Origin: Alphaproteobacteria bacterium
GTDB lineage: Bacteria; Pseudomonadota; Alphaproteobacteria; Rhodobacterales; Rhodobacteraceae
Direction of reading: 5' to 3'
Assembly: GCA_030431825.1 (NCBI GenBank)
Contig: JAUIIJ010000010.1
Span: forward strand, 57,054-121,053
Length of the DNA stretch: 64,000 bases
Part shown: positions 17,606 through 25,959 of the stretch, piece by piece
How the letters are laid out: each line of letters begins with the position of its first letter
Numbering within the stretch: the stretch's first letter is position 1
Program-made: the position numbers and the translations under genes
The notes under the pieces: generated by a model
What the model saw: only the letters and a program-made list of their open reading frames with translations
What the model was told of the DNA's origin: nothing
Databases searched by the model: none

Positions 17606-18064
17606 TTATCCCCGGACGTGCAGGATCACACGCTGGGTGAACTCTGTCCCGTCATCCGCCCAGGCCACCATCCGGATATTCCAGTTTCCCTTGGCAAGAT
17701 CGGCAGGCGCGACATAGGATGTTCCGTCGAATTCGAAGGCTGGTTCGATGTCGTCCTTGATCTGAGTCGCCCGGCCGACCACGGCGGACAGTTTCGCAAC
17801 CTCTACCGGCGCGCCGTCGCGATCGGTGATCGACAGAATGACCTGGCCATCGCGCGCATCCGCGTGAACCGTCCAGCCCAGGGACTGCTGGGCCGCCAGT
17901 CGCGTGTTGAACTGCTGGCTGGCCACGTAGGCATTGCTGACCTCCAGCCCGGGGAAGGTGCGCACCGCATTCCAGGCCAACGCGATATTCACGCCGATAA
18001 TCACTGCAAATGCGCCGACAAACAACGCTGCGGCATGCTTGCCGGTAAATTCACGTTGCGCCAT
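17606..18064 (-). CDS. ccoH: FixH-family cbb3 oxidase assembly protein
   Basis: A 152-residue membrane-tethered periplasmic protein of the FixH family, involved in stable assembly of cbb3 oxidase. One helix near the N-terminus (AALFVGAFAVIIGVNIALAW) carries the family AxNxxL-like pattern, followed by WNAVRTFPGLEVSNAYVASQQFN, a conserved FixH segment, and a beta-rich periplasmic domain ending in FTQRVILHV. It sits three bases after ccoG and six before ccoI. Confidence 0.93.
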   Translation of the reverse strand: MAQREFTGKHAAALFVGAFAVIIGVNIALAWNAVRTFPGLEVSNAYVASQQFNTRLAAQQSLGWTVHADARDGQVILSITDRDGAPVEVAKLSAVVGRATQIKDDIEPAFEFDGTSYVAPADLAKGNWNIRMVAWADDGTEFTQRVILHVRG

Positions 18065-18067
18065 GGC

Positions 18068-19498
18068 CTAGTTCCCCTTGCCGTTGAACGTACTGTCGCG
18101 ATAGGCCCGATCCCCGTTGCTCAGGTCCTCGACCCAGAAGCGGATATCCGTATTGCCCGAGTTGGATGGACCCGACTCTCGCGGTGAGACCACGTATACC
18201 CGTTGCAGAAGCGCCGTGTCAGCCGGAACCGGGACGGTGTCTGCGGGCGCGCCTTCCAGCTGAATGCTCAGTGTCGGATCACCGGTGACCGAAAGACGGA
18301 ACTGGCGATCATCGCCGTTCTTGTTGCGCAGGCGCACGTCATAGGTGTTGCGGATCGATCCGTCCGACAGTGTCACAAAGGTCGGATTGCGGATCGGAGC
18401 CACGGTCATCTCGATATCCTGACGGATGAACAGGGCGAAAAGCAACCCGACCCCCACCAGCGACCACAACGCCGTGTACACGAGCGTGCGCGGGCGCAGG
18501 ATATGCTTCCAGACGCTTCTTGGCTCGGCACCGCCGCGTTCGAGCGTTTCGTCGGACAGGGCCATATAGTCGATCAGACCACGCGGCTTGCCGATCTTGG
18601 CCATGATGTCATCGCAGGCATCGATACACAGGGCGCAGGTGATGCACTCCAGCTGCTGCCCGTCACGAATGTCGATGCCCACCGGACAGACATTCACGCA
18701 GGCCATGCAATCGATGCAATCGCCCTGAGGTTCGCCCGCCCTGGCCGCTTCCGAATGCTTGCGCGGCTCGCCACGCCACTCGCGATACCCGACGACCAGC
18801 GTGTCCTCGTCCATCATCGCCGCCTGGATGCGCGGCCACGGACAAGCATAGATGCAGATCTGTTCACGCGCGAAACCACCGAAAAAGAAGGTGGTCGCGG
18901 TCAGGATCGCCATGGTCGTGTAAGCCACGGGATGCGCATTCAGCGTCACGAGATCCCGCAGGAGCGTCGGCGCATCGGCGAAATAGAAAACCCAGGCGCC
19001 ACCGGTGGCAAGACCGATCAACAGCCAAGCGATCCACTTGGTCACACGCAGGCGGAATTTTCGGAAATCCATCTTTTTCTGGCGATGCAGTCGCAGCCGC
19101 GCATTGCGGTCGCCTTCGATCCAGCGCTCGACGAGGATGAATAGATCCGTCCAGACGGTCTGCGGACAGGCGTACCCGCACCAGACCCGGCCCAGAGCCG
19201 AAGTGAACAGGAACAATCCCAGCCCGGCCATGATCAGAAGACCCGCAACAAAATAGAACTCGTGCGGCCAGATCTCGATCCAGAAGAAATAGAACCGGCG
19301 GTTCGCAAGATCGAGCAGCACCGCCTGATCCGGCAGGTTCGATCCACGGTCCCAACGAATCCAGGGCAGCGCATAGTAGATGCCCAGGGTCACCGCCATG
19401 ATGATCCATTTCAGATTACGAAACGGCCCGGACACGCGCTTGGGAAAGATCGGCTCACGCGGAGCATATAGGCTGGGTGCTGGTTCGGACTTGCTCAC
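18068..19498 (-). CDS. ccoG: cbb3 oxidase accessory protein CcoG/FixG (Fe-S, Cu reductase type)
   Basis: A polyferredoxin-like membrane protein that in relatives reduces Cu(II) for cbb3 assembly; about 476 residues from GTG 19498, eight bases after GGAG. The upstream in-frame extension to 19582 would read through the FNR box, so it is rejected. Transmembrane helices at the N-terminus, GRVWCGYACPQTVW and ICIYACPWPRIQ cysteine motifs, then two 4Fe-4S motifs CIDCMACVNVCP and CITCALCIDACD, one further helix, and a C-terminal Ig-like FixG_C domain. First gene of ccoGHIS. Confidence 0.94.
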   Translation of the reverse strand: MSKSEPAPSLYAPREPIFPKRVSGPFRNLKWIIMAVTLGIYYALPWIRWDRGSNLPDQAVLLDLANRRFYFFWIEIWPHEFYFVAGLLIMAGLGLFLFTSALGRVWCGYACPQTVWTDLFILVERWIEGDRNARLRLHRQKKMDFRKFRLRVTKWIAWLLIGLATGGAWVFYFADAPTLLRDLVTLNAHPVAYTTMAILTATTFFFGGFAREQICIYACPWPRIQAAMMDEDTLVVGYREWRGEPRKHSEAARAGEPQGDCIDCMACVNVCPVGIDIRDGQQLECITCALCIDACDDIMAKIGKPRGLIDYMALSDETLERGGAEPRSVWKHILRPRTLVYTALWSLVGVGLLFALFIRQDIEMTVAPIRNPTFVTLSDGSIRNTYDVRLRNKNGDDRQFRLSVTGDPTLSIQLEGAPADTVPVPADTALLQRVYVVSPRESGPSNSGNTDIRFWVEDLSNGDRAYRDSTFNGKGN

Positions 19499-19558
19499 GG
19501 ACTCGCTCCGATTCTGGGCCTTGTTCCTTGGCCTTGTACAGATGCCGCAGATGCAAAC

Positions 19559-19574
19559 TTTGACATGAGTCAAA
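19559..19574 (-). promoter_or_regulatory. FNR-type box upstream of ccoGHIS
   Basis: The palindrome TTTGACATGAGTCAAA matches the FnrL pattern TTGAY-N4-RTCAA. Its centre is 68 bases ahead of the ccoG start. FnrL is encoded at 28.3-29.0 kb in this window and would activate the operon when oxygen is low. Confidence 0.8.
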
Positions 19575-19659
19575 AAGCGCATCGGACATTTATATTATAA
19601 GTATAATGGCTGCGGCCCCGCTTTCGCATCGTGGCAGTATGTCACTGTCGGCGGGACAT

Positions 19660-20556
19660 TCAGGTTTCGGACATCGACGTCCTTTGATCATCCGCGTTCT
19701 GACGCCGCAACCAACGCACGAACGCCATTGCGTGCGGCCTCAACACGCCCGGACGCGTGACGATATAGTAAGCCGACGGCTTTTCGCGAAACAGCTCGAC
19801 AAGCCGCCCGGCCCGCAGGTCGGATTCGACAAAGTCGCGCACGACGACGCTCACGCCCTGACCGTCGCGCACCGCATCAAGCAGCAGATTGCCCGGCATT
19901 TGCACCCGACCGCCGACATTGGCCCGATTGATGCCCTTGGTGCGCAACCAATGGCTTGCCTCGCTTGTTCCCAGTTCCTCCAGCCACGGCAAATCGGCGA
20001 GATCGCGGGGGTCGGCGACCTCCCGCCCGCGCAGCAGCGACGGTGCGGCAACCACGACGAGGCAGGACGTCAACAAGGGTTCCGCCGTCAATCCGGGCCA
20101 CCCGCCCTGGCCATGCCGAAGAGCCACATCGATACCACCCGGAACCAGGGCGACGACGGCCGCGCTCGGGTCGAGCATGAGGTCGATTTCCGGATGGGCT
20201 GCGCGGAATCCCGGCAATCGCGGCATCAACCATTGCGCGGCGAAAGTCGGGGTGGTCGAAATGTGCAGCGGGCGGGCCGCGTCCGCCGCCGAGATCTCCT
20301 GAACCGCCGTGCCGATCGCCCCGAATCCGAGAACCAGCGCATCCGCCAGCCTCTGCCCCTGTTCGGTCAGCACAAGCGCCCGCCCCGATCGCTCCAGCAA
20401 CCGCGTGTCCAGATGCCCCTCAAGTCCGCGCAAATGCTGGCTGATGGCAGCATGGCTGACATTTAACGCTTCACCCGCCTTGCTCACCGAACCGGTCTGC
20501 GCAAAGGCAGCAAAGGCGCGCAGCATCGACAAAGGGGGAAGATCAAGCCAGTTCAT
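19660..20556 (-). CDS. LysR-family regulator, GcvA-like
   Basis: A 298-residue LysR regulator. Helix-turn-helix about residues 10-65 (AFAQTGSVSKAGEALNVSHAAISQHLRGLE), then the periplasmic-binding-like effector domain (about 95-290) with TTPTFAAQWLMPRLPGF, typical of the GcvA subgroup. It lies between ccoP and ccoG, breaking up the two oxidase operons, and is divergent from a 52-residue ORF at 20658, which could be its target. Its promoter region (20557-20657) is AT-rich. The effector is unknown. Confidence 0.88.
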   Translation of the reverse strand: MNWLDLPPLSMLRAFAAFAQTGSVSKAGEALNVSHAAISQHLRGLEGHLDTRLLERSGRALVLTEQGQRLADALVLGFGAIGTAVQEISAADAARPLHISTTPTFAAQWLMPRLPGFRAAHPEIDLMLDPSAAVVALVPGGIDVALRHGQGGWPGLTAEPLLTSCLVVVAAPSLLRGREVADPRDLADLPWLEELGTSEASHWLRTKGINRANVGGRVQMPGNLLLDAVRDGQGVSVVVRDFVESDLRAGRLVELFREKPSAYYIVTRPGVLRPHAMAFVRWLRRQNADDQRTSMSET

Positions 20557-20657
20557 ATGTAATTCAGACTTACAGGTTGATTTTATTTCTGAGTCGCAAA
20601 CTGCGGGCTGATCGTCAAGAGTTCAGGCATCGCACACCCTCGACACAGGAGACTGAC

Positions 20658-20816
20658 ATGCTTGATATCTATGCCCGCAGTTTCATGACCGCGACACGCA
20701 TCAATCCGGCCGTGCAGCTTGACGCACGATCGAAGCCGAAACCGAAACGACGCTGGCTTCCCAAAGGTCACTGGTGGCTGCGGCGCATGCCGGTTCCCGA
20801 GCAAGACAAGCGCTGA
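20658..20816 (+). CDS. Small basic Trp-rich protein, hypothetical
   Basis: A 52-residue protein from ATG 20658, six bases after AGGAGAC. It is basic (KPKPKRRWLPKGHWWLRRMP), with three tryptophans in the C-terminal half and no signal peptide or membrane helix. The good ribosome binding site and the position divergent from a LysR gene support a real gene. Function unknown; nucleic-acid or membrane-surface binding would fit the composition but is speculation. Confidence 0.55.
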   Translation: MLDIYARSFMTATRINPAVQLDARSKPKPKRRWLPKGHWWLRRMPVPEQDKR

Positions 20817-20950
20817 CGTGCGATTGGCGATGACACGTCATTCCGATCGCCGGCCGGCCTGAAAGTCGGCGGCCCGTGGAACTGTCATGAATCAAATGCC
20901 CTTGCAGCGTCGTGACCGATCTGGCTCGGGGCTGCGGTTTTGCGTTATGA

Positions 20951-21000
20951 TGGTACCGGCCTCTCAGGAAACGCGCGAACAGATCGAAAGGCCGGTACCA
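20951..21000. repeat. 12-bp inverted repeat in the ccoP-downstream region
   Basis: TGGTACCGGCCT (20951-20962) and AGGCCGGTACCA (20989-21000) are perfect complements around a 26-base centre. It lies between ccoP and the small ORF and could be part of a transcript-end structure. Confidence 0.5.
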
Positions 21001-21002
21001 CG

Positions 21003-21030
21003 CTCCCGAGTTGCCAGGGCCGCTCGGGAG
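21003..21030 (-). terminator. Hairpin after ccoNOQP
   Basis: An 8-bp stem CTCCCGAG / CTCGGGAG with a 12-base loop, 14 bases past the ccoP stop. No T-tract follows, so its terminator role is tentative; it may act with the larger repeat next to it. Confidence 0.5.
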
Positions 21031-21044
21031 TGTCTGGCTGGCGG

Positions 21045-21914
21045 CTACTCGCCGCCTCCCAACTGATGGACATATACTGAAACCGCCCGGATTTGCGCCT
21101 CGGTCAGGCGATTGGTCCACGCGGGCATCACGCCAAAGCGGCTGCCATGCACCGTAGCAGTCAAGGAGTCGTAATCGCCGCCATAAAGCCAGATCGCATC
21201 CGCGAGGTTCGGCGCGCCCTGTTCGCGGTCACCGGTCCCGTCCTCGCCGTGGCAAGCGACGCAATTGTCGGCATAGACCTCTGCGCCCGCCGCGACCATG
21301 CTGGCATCCTGCGGCGTCCCGGAGAGCGACATGACATAGTTCACGACCTGATCGACCTGCTCGGGTTCCAGAATCTCGTCGCGACCAAAGGCCGGCATTT
21401 CAGAATAGCGGGCATCCTCGTCGTCCTCGTTGCGAATGCCATGCGCAACCGTGTTGTAGATCGCTTCGATGTCGCCCCCCCACAGCCAGTCATCATCCAG
21501 CAGGTTGGGGTAACCCTTGGCACCGGCGGCACCGGAACCGTGGCATTGCGCACACCAGGTACGAAAAACGGCCCCGCCCGCGGAAACCGCATAGGTGTCG
21601 AGTTCGGCATTGTCGGGAATCGAGGTAAGCGCAACTTCGACCAACTGCGCATTGATCGAGGCATTGCCCTCTTCGACTGCAGCAATCTGCTCGGCCACCG
21701 CAGCGCGCGAGGACCAGCCCAACAGCCCCGCTGTCGCGCTGTTGATCATCGGCCAGGCGGGATAGGCAATCGTGTAACCGACAGCCCAGATGATCGTGGC
21801 GTAAAGCGTCCACAGCCACCAGCGGGGCATCGGATTGTCGAATTCCTCGATCCCGTCCCAGCTGTGGCCCGTGGTCTTCGGATCGCCTTCGAACTTTTGC
21901 GATTTCTTGCTCAT
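21045..21914 (-). CDS. ccoP: cbb3 cytochrome c oxidase subunit III (dihaem cytochrome c)
   Basis: A 289-residue dihaem subunit that passes electrons from soluble cytochrome c to CcoO/CcoN. Start ATG 21914 overlaps the ccoQ stop by four bases. Residues 1-50 include the membrane anchor ([23 protein letters not shown]), then two cytochrome c domains with haem motifs CAQCH and CVACH (after GAVFRTW and VYADN). The PAFG and VMPAW segments hold the axial methionines. Length and layout match Rhodobacter CcoP. Confidence 0.96.
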   Translation of the reverse strand: MSKKSQKFEGDPKTTGHSWDGIEEFDNPMPRWWLWTLYATIIWAVGYTIAYPAWPMINSATAGLLGWSSRAAVAEQIAAVEEGNASINAQLVEVALTSIPDNAELDTYAVSAGGAVFRTWCAQCHGSGAAGAKGYPNLLDDDWLWGGDIEAIYNTVAHGIRNEDDEDARYSEMPAFGRDEILEPEQVDQVVNYVMSLSGTPQDASMVAAGAEVYADNCVACHGEDGTGDREQGAPNLADAIWLYGGDYDSLTATVHGSRFGVMPAWTNRLTEAQIRAVSVYVHQLGGGE

Positions 21915-22096
21915 TTCCGCGCCTCCTCGGATGTGGCGGGTTTGTTCTCGTGCCGGAAGGGGATCTTGGACGTGTCCTCGTAGGTTTTCGTACTGCCTGG
22001 CCGGAACACCCACAGCACGACACCGATGAAAAACAAGAAGAGGAACAACAGCATCCAGCTATCGGCGATCTGGCGCAGCATCGTATAGAGTTGCAT
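21911..22096 (-). CDS. ccoQ: cbb3 oxidase subunit CcoQ/FixQ
   Basis: A 61-residue single-helix subunit that stabilises the oxidase complex. Transmembrane segment [21 protein letters not shown] is followed by a charged tail ([18 protein letters not shown]), which matches the family. It lies nine bases after ccoO and overlaps ccoP by four bases (ATGA), so these are translated together. Confidence 0.95.
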   Translation of the reverse strand: MQLYTMLRQIADSWMLLFLFLFFIGVVLWVFRPGSTKTYEDTSKIPFRHENKPATSEEARK

Positions 22097-22105
22097 CAGC
22101 CTCTC

Positions 22106-22831
22106 CTATCGGTTCGCGTCGGGGGTGAAGGTCGAGAAATCGACCAGCGTACCCAGCATCTGCAGATAGGCGATCAGCGCGTCCGCTTCGGAGATACCCG
22201 GCTGGCCATCGAAATTGCGCACCTGCGCGCCCGGATACCGTTCGAGCATGGCGTCATAATCGCTCTCCGGGTCCGCCTGCGCCCGGAAATCCGCCGCCGC
22301 GTTTTCAAGCATCTCGTCGGTGTAGGGTACACCCACCATGCGATGGGTCTCGATCAGGTCATCGATATTTTCCGGCCCGATCAGTTTGCGTTCGAGGAAA
22401 CCGTATTTCGGCATCACCGACTCGGGCACCACAGATTGCGGATCGCGCAGGTGGTCCACATGCCATTCATCGGAATAGCGCCCGCCGACCCGCGCCAGAT
22501 CCGGCCCCGTACGCTTGGAGCCCCACTGGAACGGGTGGTCATACATCGACTCGGCGGCAAGGCTGTAATGTCCGTACCGTTCGACCTCATCACGCATCGC
22601 GCGGATCATCTGGCTGTGACAGACATAGCAACCTTCGCGGATATAGATGTCACGGCCGGTGAGTTCGAGCGGTGAATAGGGCCGCATGCCTTCAACTTCC
22701 TCGATCGTGTTCTCAAGGTAGAACAGCGGAACGATCTGCACGAGTCCACCGATGGTCACGACGAGAAAGCTGAAGATCAGCAACAGCGTCGCATTGGTTT
22801 CCAGGATTTTGTGCTTGTCGAGAATTGCCAT
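22106..22831 (-). CDS. ccoO: cbb3 oxidase subunit II (monohaem cytochrome c)
   Basis: A 241-residue membrane-anchored cytochrome c. One N-terminal helix ([23 protein letters not shown]) precedes the haem site [13 protein letters not shown], and the axial Met lies in [39 protein letters not shown] contains conserved CcoO features. It follows ccoN by 13 bases. Confidence 0.97.
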   Translation of the reverse strand: MAILDKHKILETNATLLLIFSFLVVTIGGLVQIVPLFYLENTIEEVEGMRPYSPLELTGRDIYIREGCYVCHSQMIRAMRDEVERYGHYSLAAESMYDHPFQWGSKRTGPDLARVGGRYSDEWHVDHLRDPQSVVPESVMPKYGFLERKLIGPENIDDLIETHRMVGVPYTDEMLENAAADFRAQADPESDYDAMLERYPGAQVRNFDGQPGISEADALIAYLQMLGTLVDFSTFTPDANR

Positions 22832-22844
22832 GATCCTGGCCTCC

Positions 22845-24452
22845 TTATTCGGCCGGAATGGCTGTGGTGCCGACGGCTTCCTTGGCCGGGGCGGACCGCA
22901 CAGTCATCCACAGATTGTAACACATGATCACAGCACCGGCGAGGTACATGACCCCACCCAGTCCGCGCACCACATACATCGGGAACTTGGCTGCGACGGT
23001 GTCGGCGAACGAGTTCACGAGGAAGCCGTTGGCGTCCACTTCGCGCCACATCAGGCCCTCCATGATGCCGGTCACCCACATCGCAGCTGCGTAGAGCACG
23101 ATACCGGTTGTCGCGAGCCAGAAATGCCAGCTGACCAGGGACAGCGAATAGAGGCGTTCACGCTTCCACAGCACGGGCACGAGGTAATAGAGCGCACCAA
23201 AGGTGATCATGCCGTTCCAGCCAAGTGCACCGGAATGCACGTGCCCGATGGTCCAGTCGGTGTAATGCGACAGGGCGTTTACCGCGCGGATCGACATCAT
23301 CGGCCCTTCGAAGGTGGACATGCCGTAGAAGCCGACCGAGATCACCATCATCCGGATCACCGGATCGGTGCGCAACTTGTCCCAAGCGCCGGAAAGCGTC
23401 ATCAGCCCGTTGATCATGCCGCCCCAGGACGGCATCCAGAGAACGATCGAGAACACCATTCCCAACGTCGTCGCCCAGTCCGGCAACGCCGTATAATGCA
23501 GGTGGTGCGGACCGGCCCAGATATAGAGGAAGATCAGCGCCCAGAAGTGAATGATCGAGAGCTTGTAGGAATAAACCGGGCGTTCCGCCTGTTTCGGGAT
23601 GAAATAGTACATCATCCCGAGGAACCCGGCCGTCAGGAAGAAGCCCACGGCATTGTGGCCATACCACCATTGCGTCATGGCGTCCTGCACACCCGAGAAC
23701 ACCTGCACCGACTTGGACCCCCAGATCGACACCGGGATCGACAGGTTATTGATCACGTGCAGCATCGCGACCGTCACGATGAAGGACAGAAAGAACCAGT
23801 TGGCCACGTAGATATGTGGCTCTTTGCGTTTCACCAGCGTTCCCAGGAACACCGCCAGATAGGCCAGCCAGACCACGGTCAGCCACAGGTCGACATGCCA
23901 TTCCGGTTCGGCATATTCCTTGGACTGGGTCGAACCCAGCAGATAGCCGGTGGCCGCCAGAATGATGAACAGCTGATAGCCCCAGAACACGAACCACGCC
24001 AGATTTCCGCCCCACAGACGCGCCGCGCAGGTCCGCTGGACGACGTAAAAGGACGTGGCGATCAACGCGTTGCCGCCAAAGGCAAAGATCACTGCAGATG
24101 TGTGCAGCGGACGCAGCCGACCGAAATTGGTAAAGCCTTGCGCCCAATCAAGGTTCAGTTGCGGAAAAGCCAGCTGAAACGCGATGACGACCCCCACGAG
24201 GAATCCGACGACGCCCCAGAGTGCCGTGGCAATGACGCCGGCACGCACGACCGAGTCGAAATACTCTGTCTGTGGCGCGGCGGGGGGTTCGGGTTCATCG
24301 GTGCGGCGCACAGTGTACAGGAACAGCCCACCGGCCACGAACATCACGATGACGCCGTGAACCATGTAAGCCGTATCTCGCGCGTAGTTGATCGCGATCA
24401 TCGATATCAACGTGATCAGACCAAGCACGACAAGCTTGATGTAATTCGACAT
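22845..24452 (-). CDS. ccoN: cbb3 oxidase catalytic subunit I
   Basis: A 535-residue haem-copper oxidase subunit (C family) that reduces oxygen to water and pumps protons, with very high O2 affinity. Twelve or more helices; haem b and CuB ligands appear in the region [53 protein letters not shown] and [33 protein letters not shown] is typical of CcoN. It is the first gene of ccoNOQP, with an FNR box upstream. Confidence 0.98.
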   Translation of the reverse strand: MSNYIKLVVLGLITLISMIAINYARDTAYMVHGVIVMFVAGGLFLYTVRRTDEPEPPAAPQTEYFDSVVRAGVIATALWGVVGFLVGVVIAFQLAFPQLNLDWAQGFTNFGRLRPLHTSAVIFAFGGNALIATSFYVVQRTCAARLWGGNLAWFVFWGYQLFIILAATGYLLGSTQSKEYAEPEWHVDLWLTVVWLAYLAVFLGTLVKRKEPHIYVANWFFLSFIVTVAMLHVINNLSIPVSIWGSKSVQVFSGVQDAMTQWWYGHNAVGFFLTAGFLGMMYYFIPKQAERPVYSYKLSIIHFWALIFLYIWAGPHHLHYTALPDWATTLGMVFSIVLWMPSWGGMINGLMTLSGAWDKLRTDPVIRMMVISVGFYGMSTFEGPMMSIRAVNALSHYTDWTIGHVHSGALGWNGMITFGALYYLVPVLWKRERLYSLSLVSWHFWLATTGIVLYAAAMWVTGIMEGLMWREVDANGFLVNSFADTVAAKFPMYVVRGLGGVMYLAGAVIMCYNLWMTVRSAPAKEAVGTTAIPAE

Positions 24453-24545
24453 GTTTCGTCCCTTTGGTCTTGCCCGCTCGATTCGCTTGCCGGGCGGACA
24501 TGGGTTAGGCTGGTCGCTTGATGCAGAATGGCGGACATAACCGCA

Positions 24546-24559
24546 TTGATCTGCATCAA
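24546..24559. promoter_or_regulatory. FNR box between ccoN and uspA
   Basis: TTGATCTGCATCAA is a perfect FNR/FnrL consensus site (TTGAT-N4-ATCAA). Its centre is 100 bases from the ccoN start on one side and 95 bases from the uspA start on the other, so one site may serve both divergent promoters. Confidence 0.88.
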
Positions 24560-24647
24560 TACAACCGCCGGTGTTCTGTGGCAGCTTTCAGGCTACACCA
24601 TCCCGGTCACGATTGCAGCCGGTCACATCACATTCCGCGAGGTTCAG

Positions 24648-25487
24648 ATGGCTTTCAAATCCCTGCTCACCGTTCTGACAAACCTTGAGGACGCCGATCC
24701 GGTGCTCAGACAGATCATCGCACTGGCCAATGCACAGGATGCCCATGCCGATGCGTTGTGCCTGGGCGTCGATCGAACCCAGACCGGATACTACTATGCG
24801 GGCGCTACTGCCATGATTCTGCAGGAAACTTTGACCCGCGCGAATGCCGAGGGGGCCGAGATTCTGGCCCATGCCAGCGACGTTCTCGGCAAATCCGGAA
24901 TTCGCTGGTCAGCTGATGACGGGGTCGCACAGCTGGCTGACCTGGGTCGTCATGTCGCACATCGGGCGCGCTTCTCGGATCTGGTCGTGCTGCCGCAACC
25001 CTACGGAGACTCCCACGGCACAGAGGCCGAGCCGATCATCGAGGCCGCGATGTTCGAAGGGCACGCGCCGGTCCTTGTCGTCCCAGACGAAGGGGAACCG
25101 GTTTCTGCTCCTCGGAACATCCTGGTCGCGTGGAACCAGAGCGTCGAGGCATTGCGCGCGATCCGCCGGGCACTGCCTTTTCTGCGCGGTGCCGAACTCG
25201 TCCGGATCGTGGTGATCGACCCGCCAAGTCACGGGCCGGAACGCTCGGACCCGGGCGGCCTGCTGGCGCAGATGCTGGCCCGGCACGGGGTCACATGCGA
25301 AATCGACGTGCTCAGCAAGACGTTGAACCGCGTGTCCGACGCACTGAACCGGCATGCGGTCGACACCAATGCCGACATGGTTGTGATGGGGGCCTATGGC
25401 CATTCCCGTTTCCGGGAAGCGATTCTGGGCGGCGCAACACGCAACATGCTTGAGCAGGCCAAGTTACCGGTGTTCATGGCACATTAA
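24648..25487 (+). CDS. Universal stress protein (two UspA domains)
   Basis: A 279-residue cytoplasmic protein from ATG 24648, after GAGG; a longer frame from 24528 would cross the FNR box and is rejected. It has two UspA folds: about 1-145 and 150-279. The second ends with MVVMGAYGHSRFREAILGGATRNML, which has the ATP-binding G-x2-G-x9-G(S/T) pattern. A UspA gene divergent from ccoN is a familiar arrangement in Rhodobacter and Paracoccus. The shared FNR box suggests induction at low oxygen. The stop codon is followed directly by the short copy of the dispersed repeat. Confidence 0.9.
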   Translation: MAFKSLLTVLTNLEDADPVLRQIIALANAQDAHADALCLGVDRTQTGYYYAGATAMILQETLTRANAEGAEILAHASDVLGKSGIRWSADDGVAQLADLGRHVAHRARFSDLVVLPQPYGDSHGTEAEPIIEAAMFEGHAPVLVVPDEGEPVSAPRNILVAWNQSVEALRAIRRALPFLRGAELVRIVVIDPPSHGPERSDPGGLLAQMLARHGVTCEIDVLSKTLNRVSDALNRHAVDTNADMVVMGAYGHSRFREAILGGATRNMLEQAKLPVFMAH

Positions 25488-25541
25488 AGGGTTTCGCGAT
25501 TAAAGCGTTAGGTGATCCAGAGTTATCGCGAGATTCTATAG
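25485..25541. repeat. Dispersed inverted-repeat element, short copy
   Basis: A 57-base relative of the element at 11668-11772. It shares GTTTCGCGATTAA at the left, the block AGCGTTAGGTGA in the middle, and TATCGCGA...CTATAG at the right, but lacks the 49 bases found in the long copy. It starts at the uspA stop codon, as the long copy does at the DUF938 stop, and also lies between convergent genes. Confidence 0.75.
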
Positions 25542-25633
25542 CGCCCCCCGATAACTCGAAACCACCCGGCTTCACATGCCTCGGCCTTCGCGCGAACTTT
25601 GCCGCGCGGCGCTTTGATGCGCCGGCAGGGCAC

Positions 25634-25888
25634 TCACGCCTTGCGGATCAGCCCGATCAGAAACAGGAGGATAACCGCGCCGATCGTCGCGTGAAAGACC
25701 GAGGCGATCACCCCGCCTCCGACCGCGAAACCAAGCGCCGGAAAGATCATTCCGGCCACGAACGCACCGACCACACCGACGATCACGTTGCCGATGACGC
25801 CGAAACCGCGCCCCTTCATCAGCTTTCCGGCAATCCAGCCGGCAATCGCCCCGATCAGGATCATCGCGAGAACACTGCCAAATTCCAT
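25634..25888 (-). CDS. GlsB/YeaQ/YmgE family membrane protein
   Basis: An 84-residue protein with three glycine-rich hydrophobic segments (VLAMILIGAIAGWIAGKLM, VIGNVIVGVVGAFVAGMIFPALG, ATIGAVILLFLIGLIRKA). This is the transglycosylase-associated/GlsB family, small inner-membrane proteins often tied to stress response but without a defined activity. ATG 25888 follows AAGGGGTGACAG. It converges on uspA across the repeat. Confidence 0.88.
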   Translation of the reverse strand: MEFGSVLAMILIGAIAGWIAGKLMKGRGFGVIGNVIVGVVGAFVAGMIFPALGFAVGGGVIASVFHATIGAVILLFLIGLIRKA

Positions 25889-25959
25889 CTGTCACCCCTT
25901 ACCCGGTTGATTGCCGGCAGGTTCGCACCAAGCGAAGCCACCTGCAACCCTCGGCGCGA

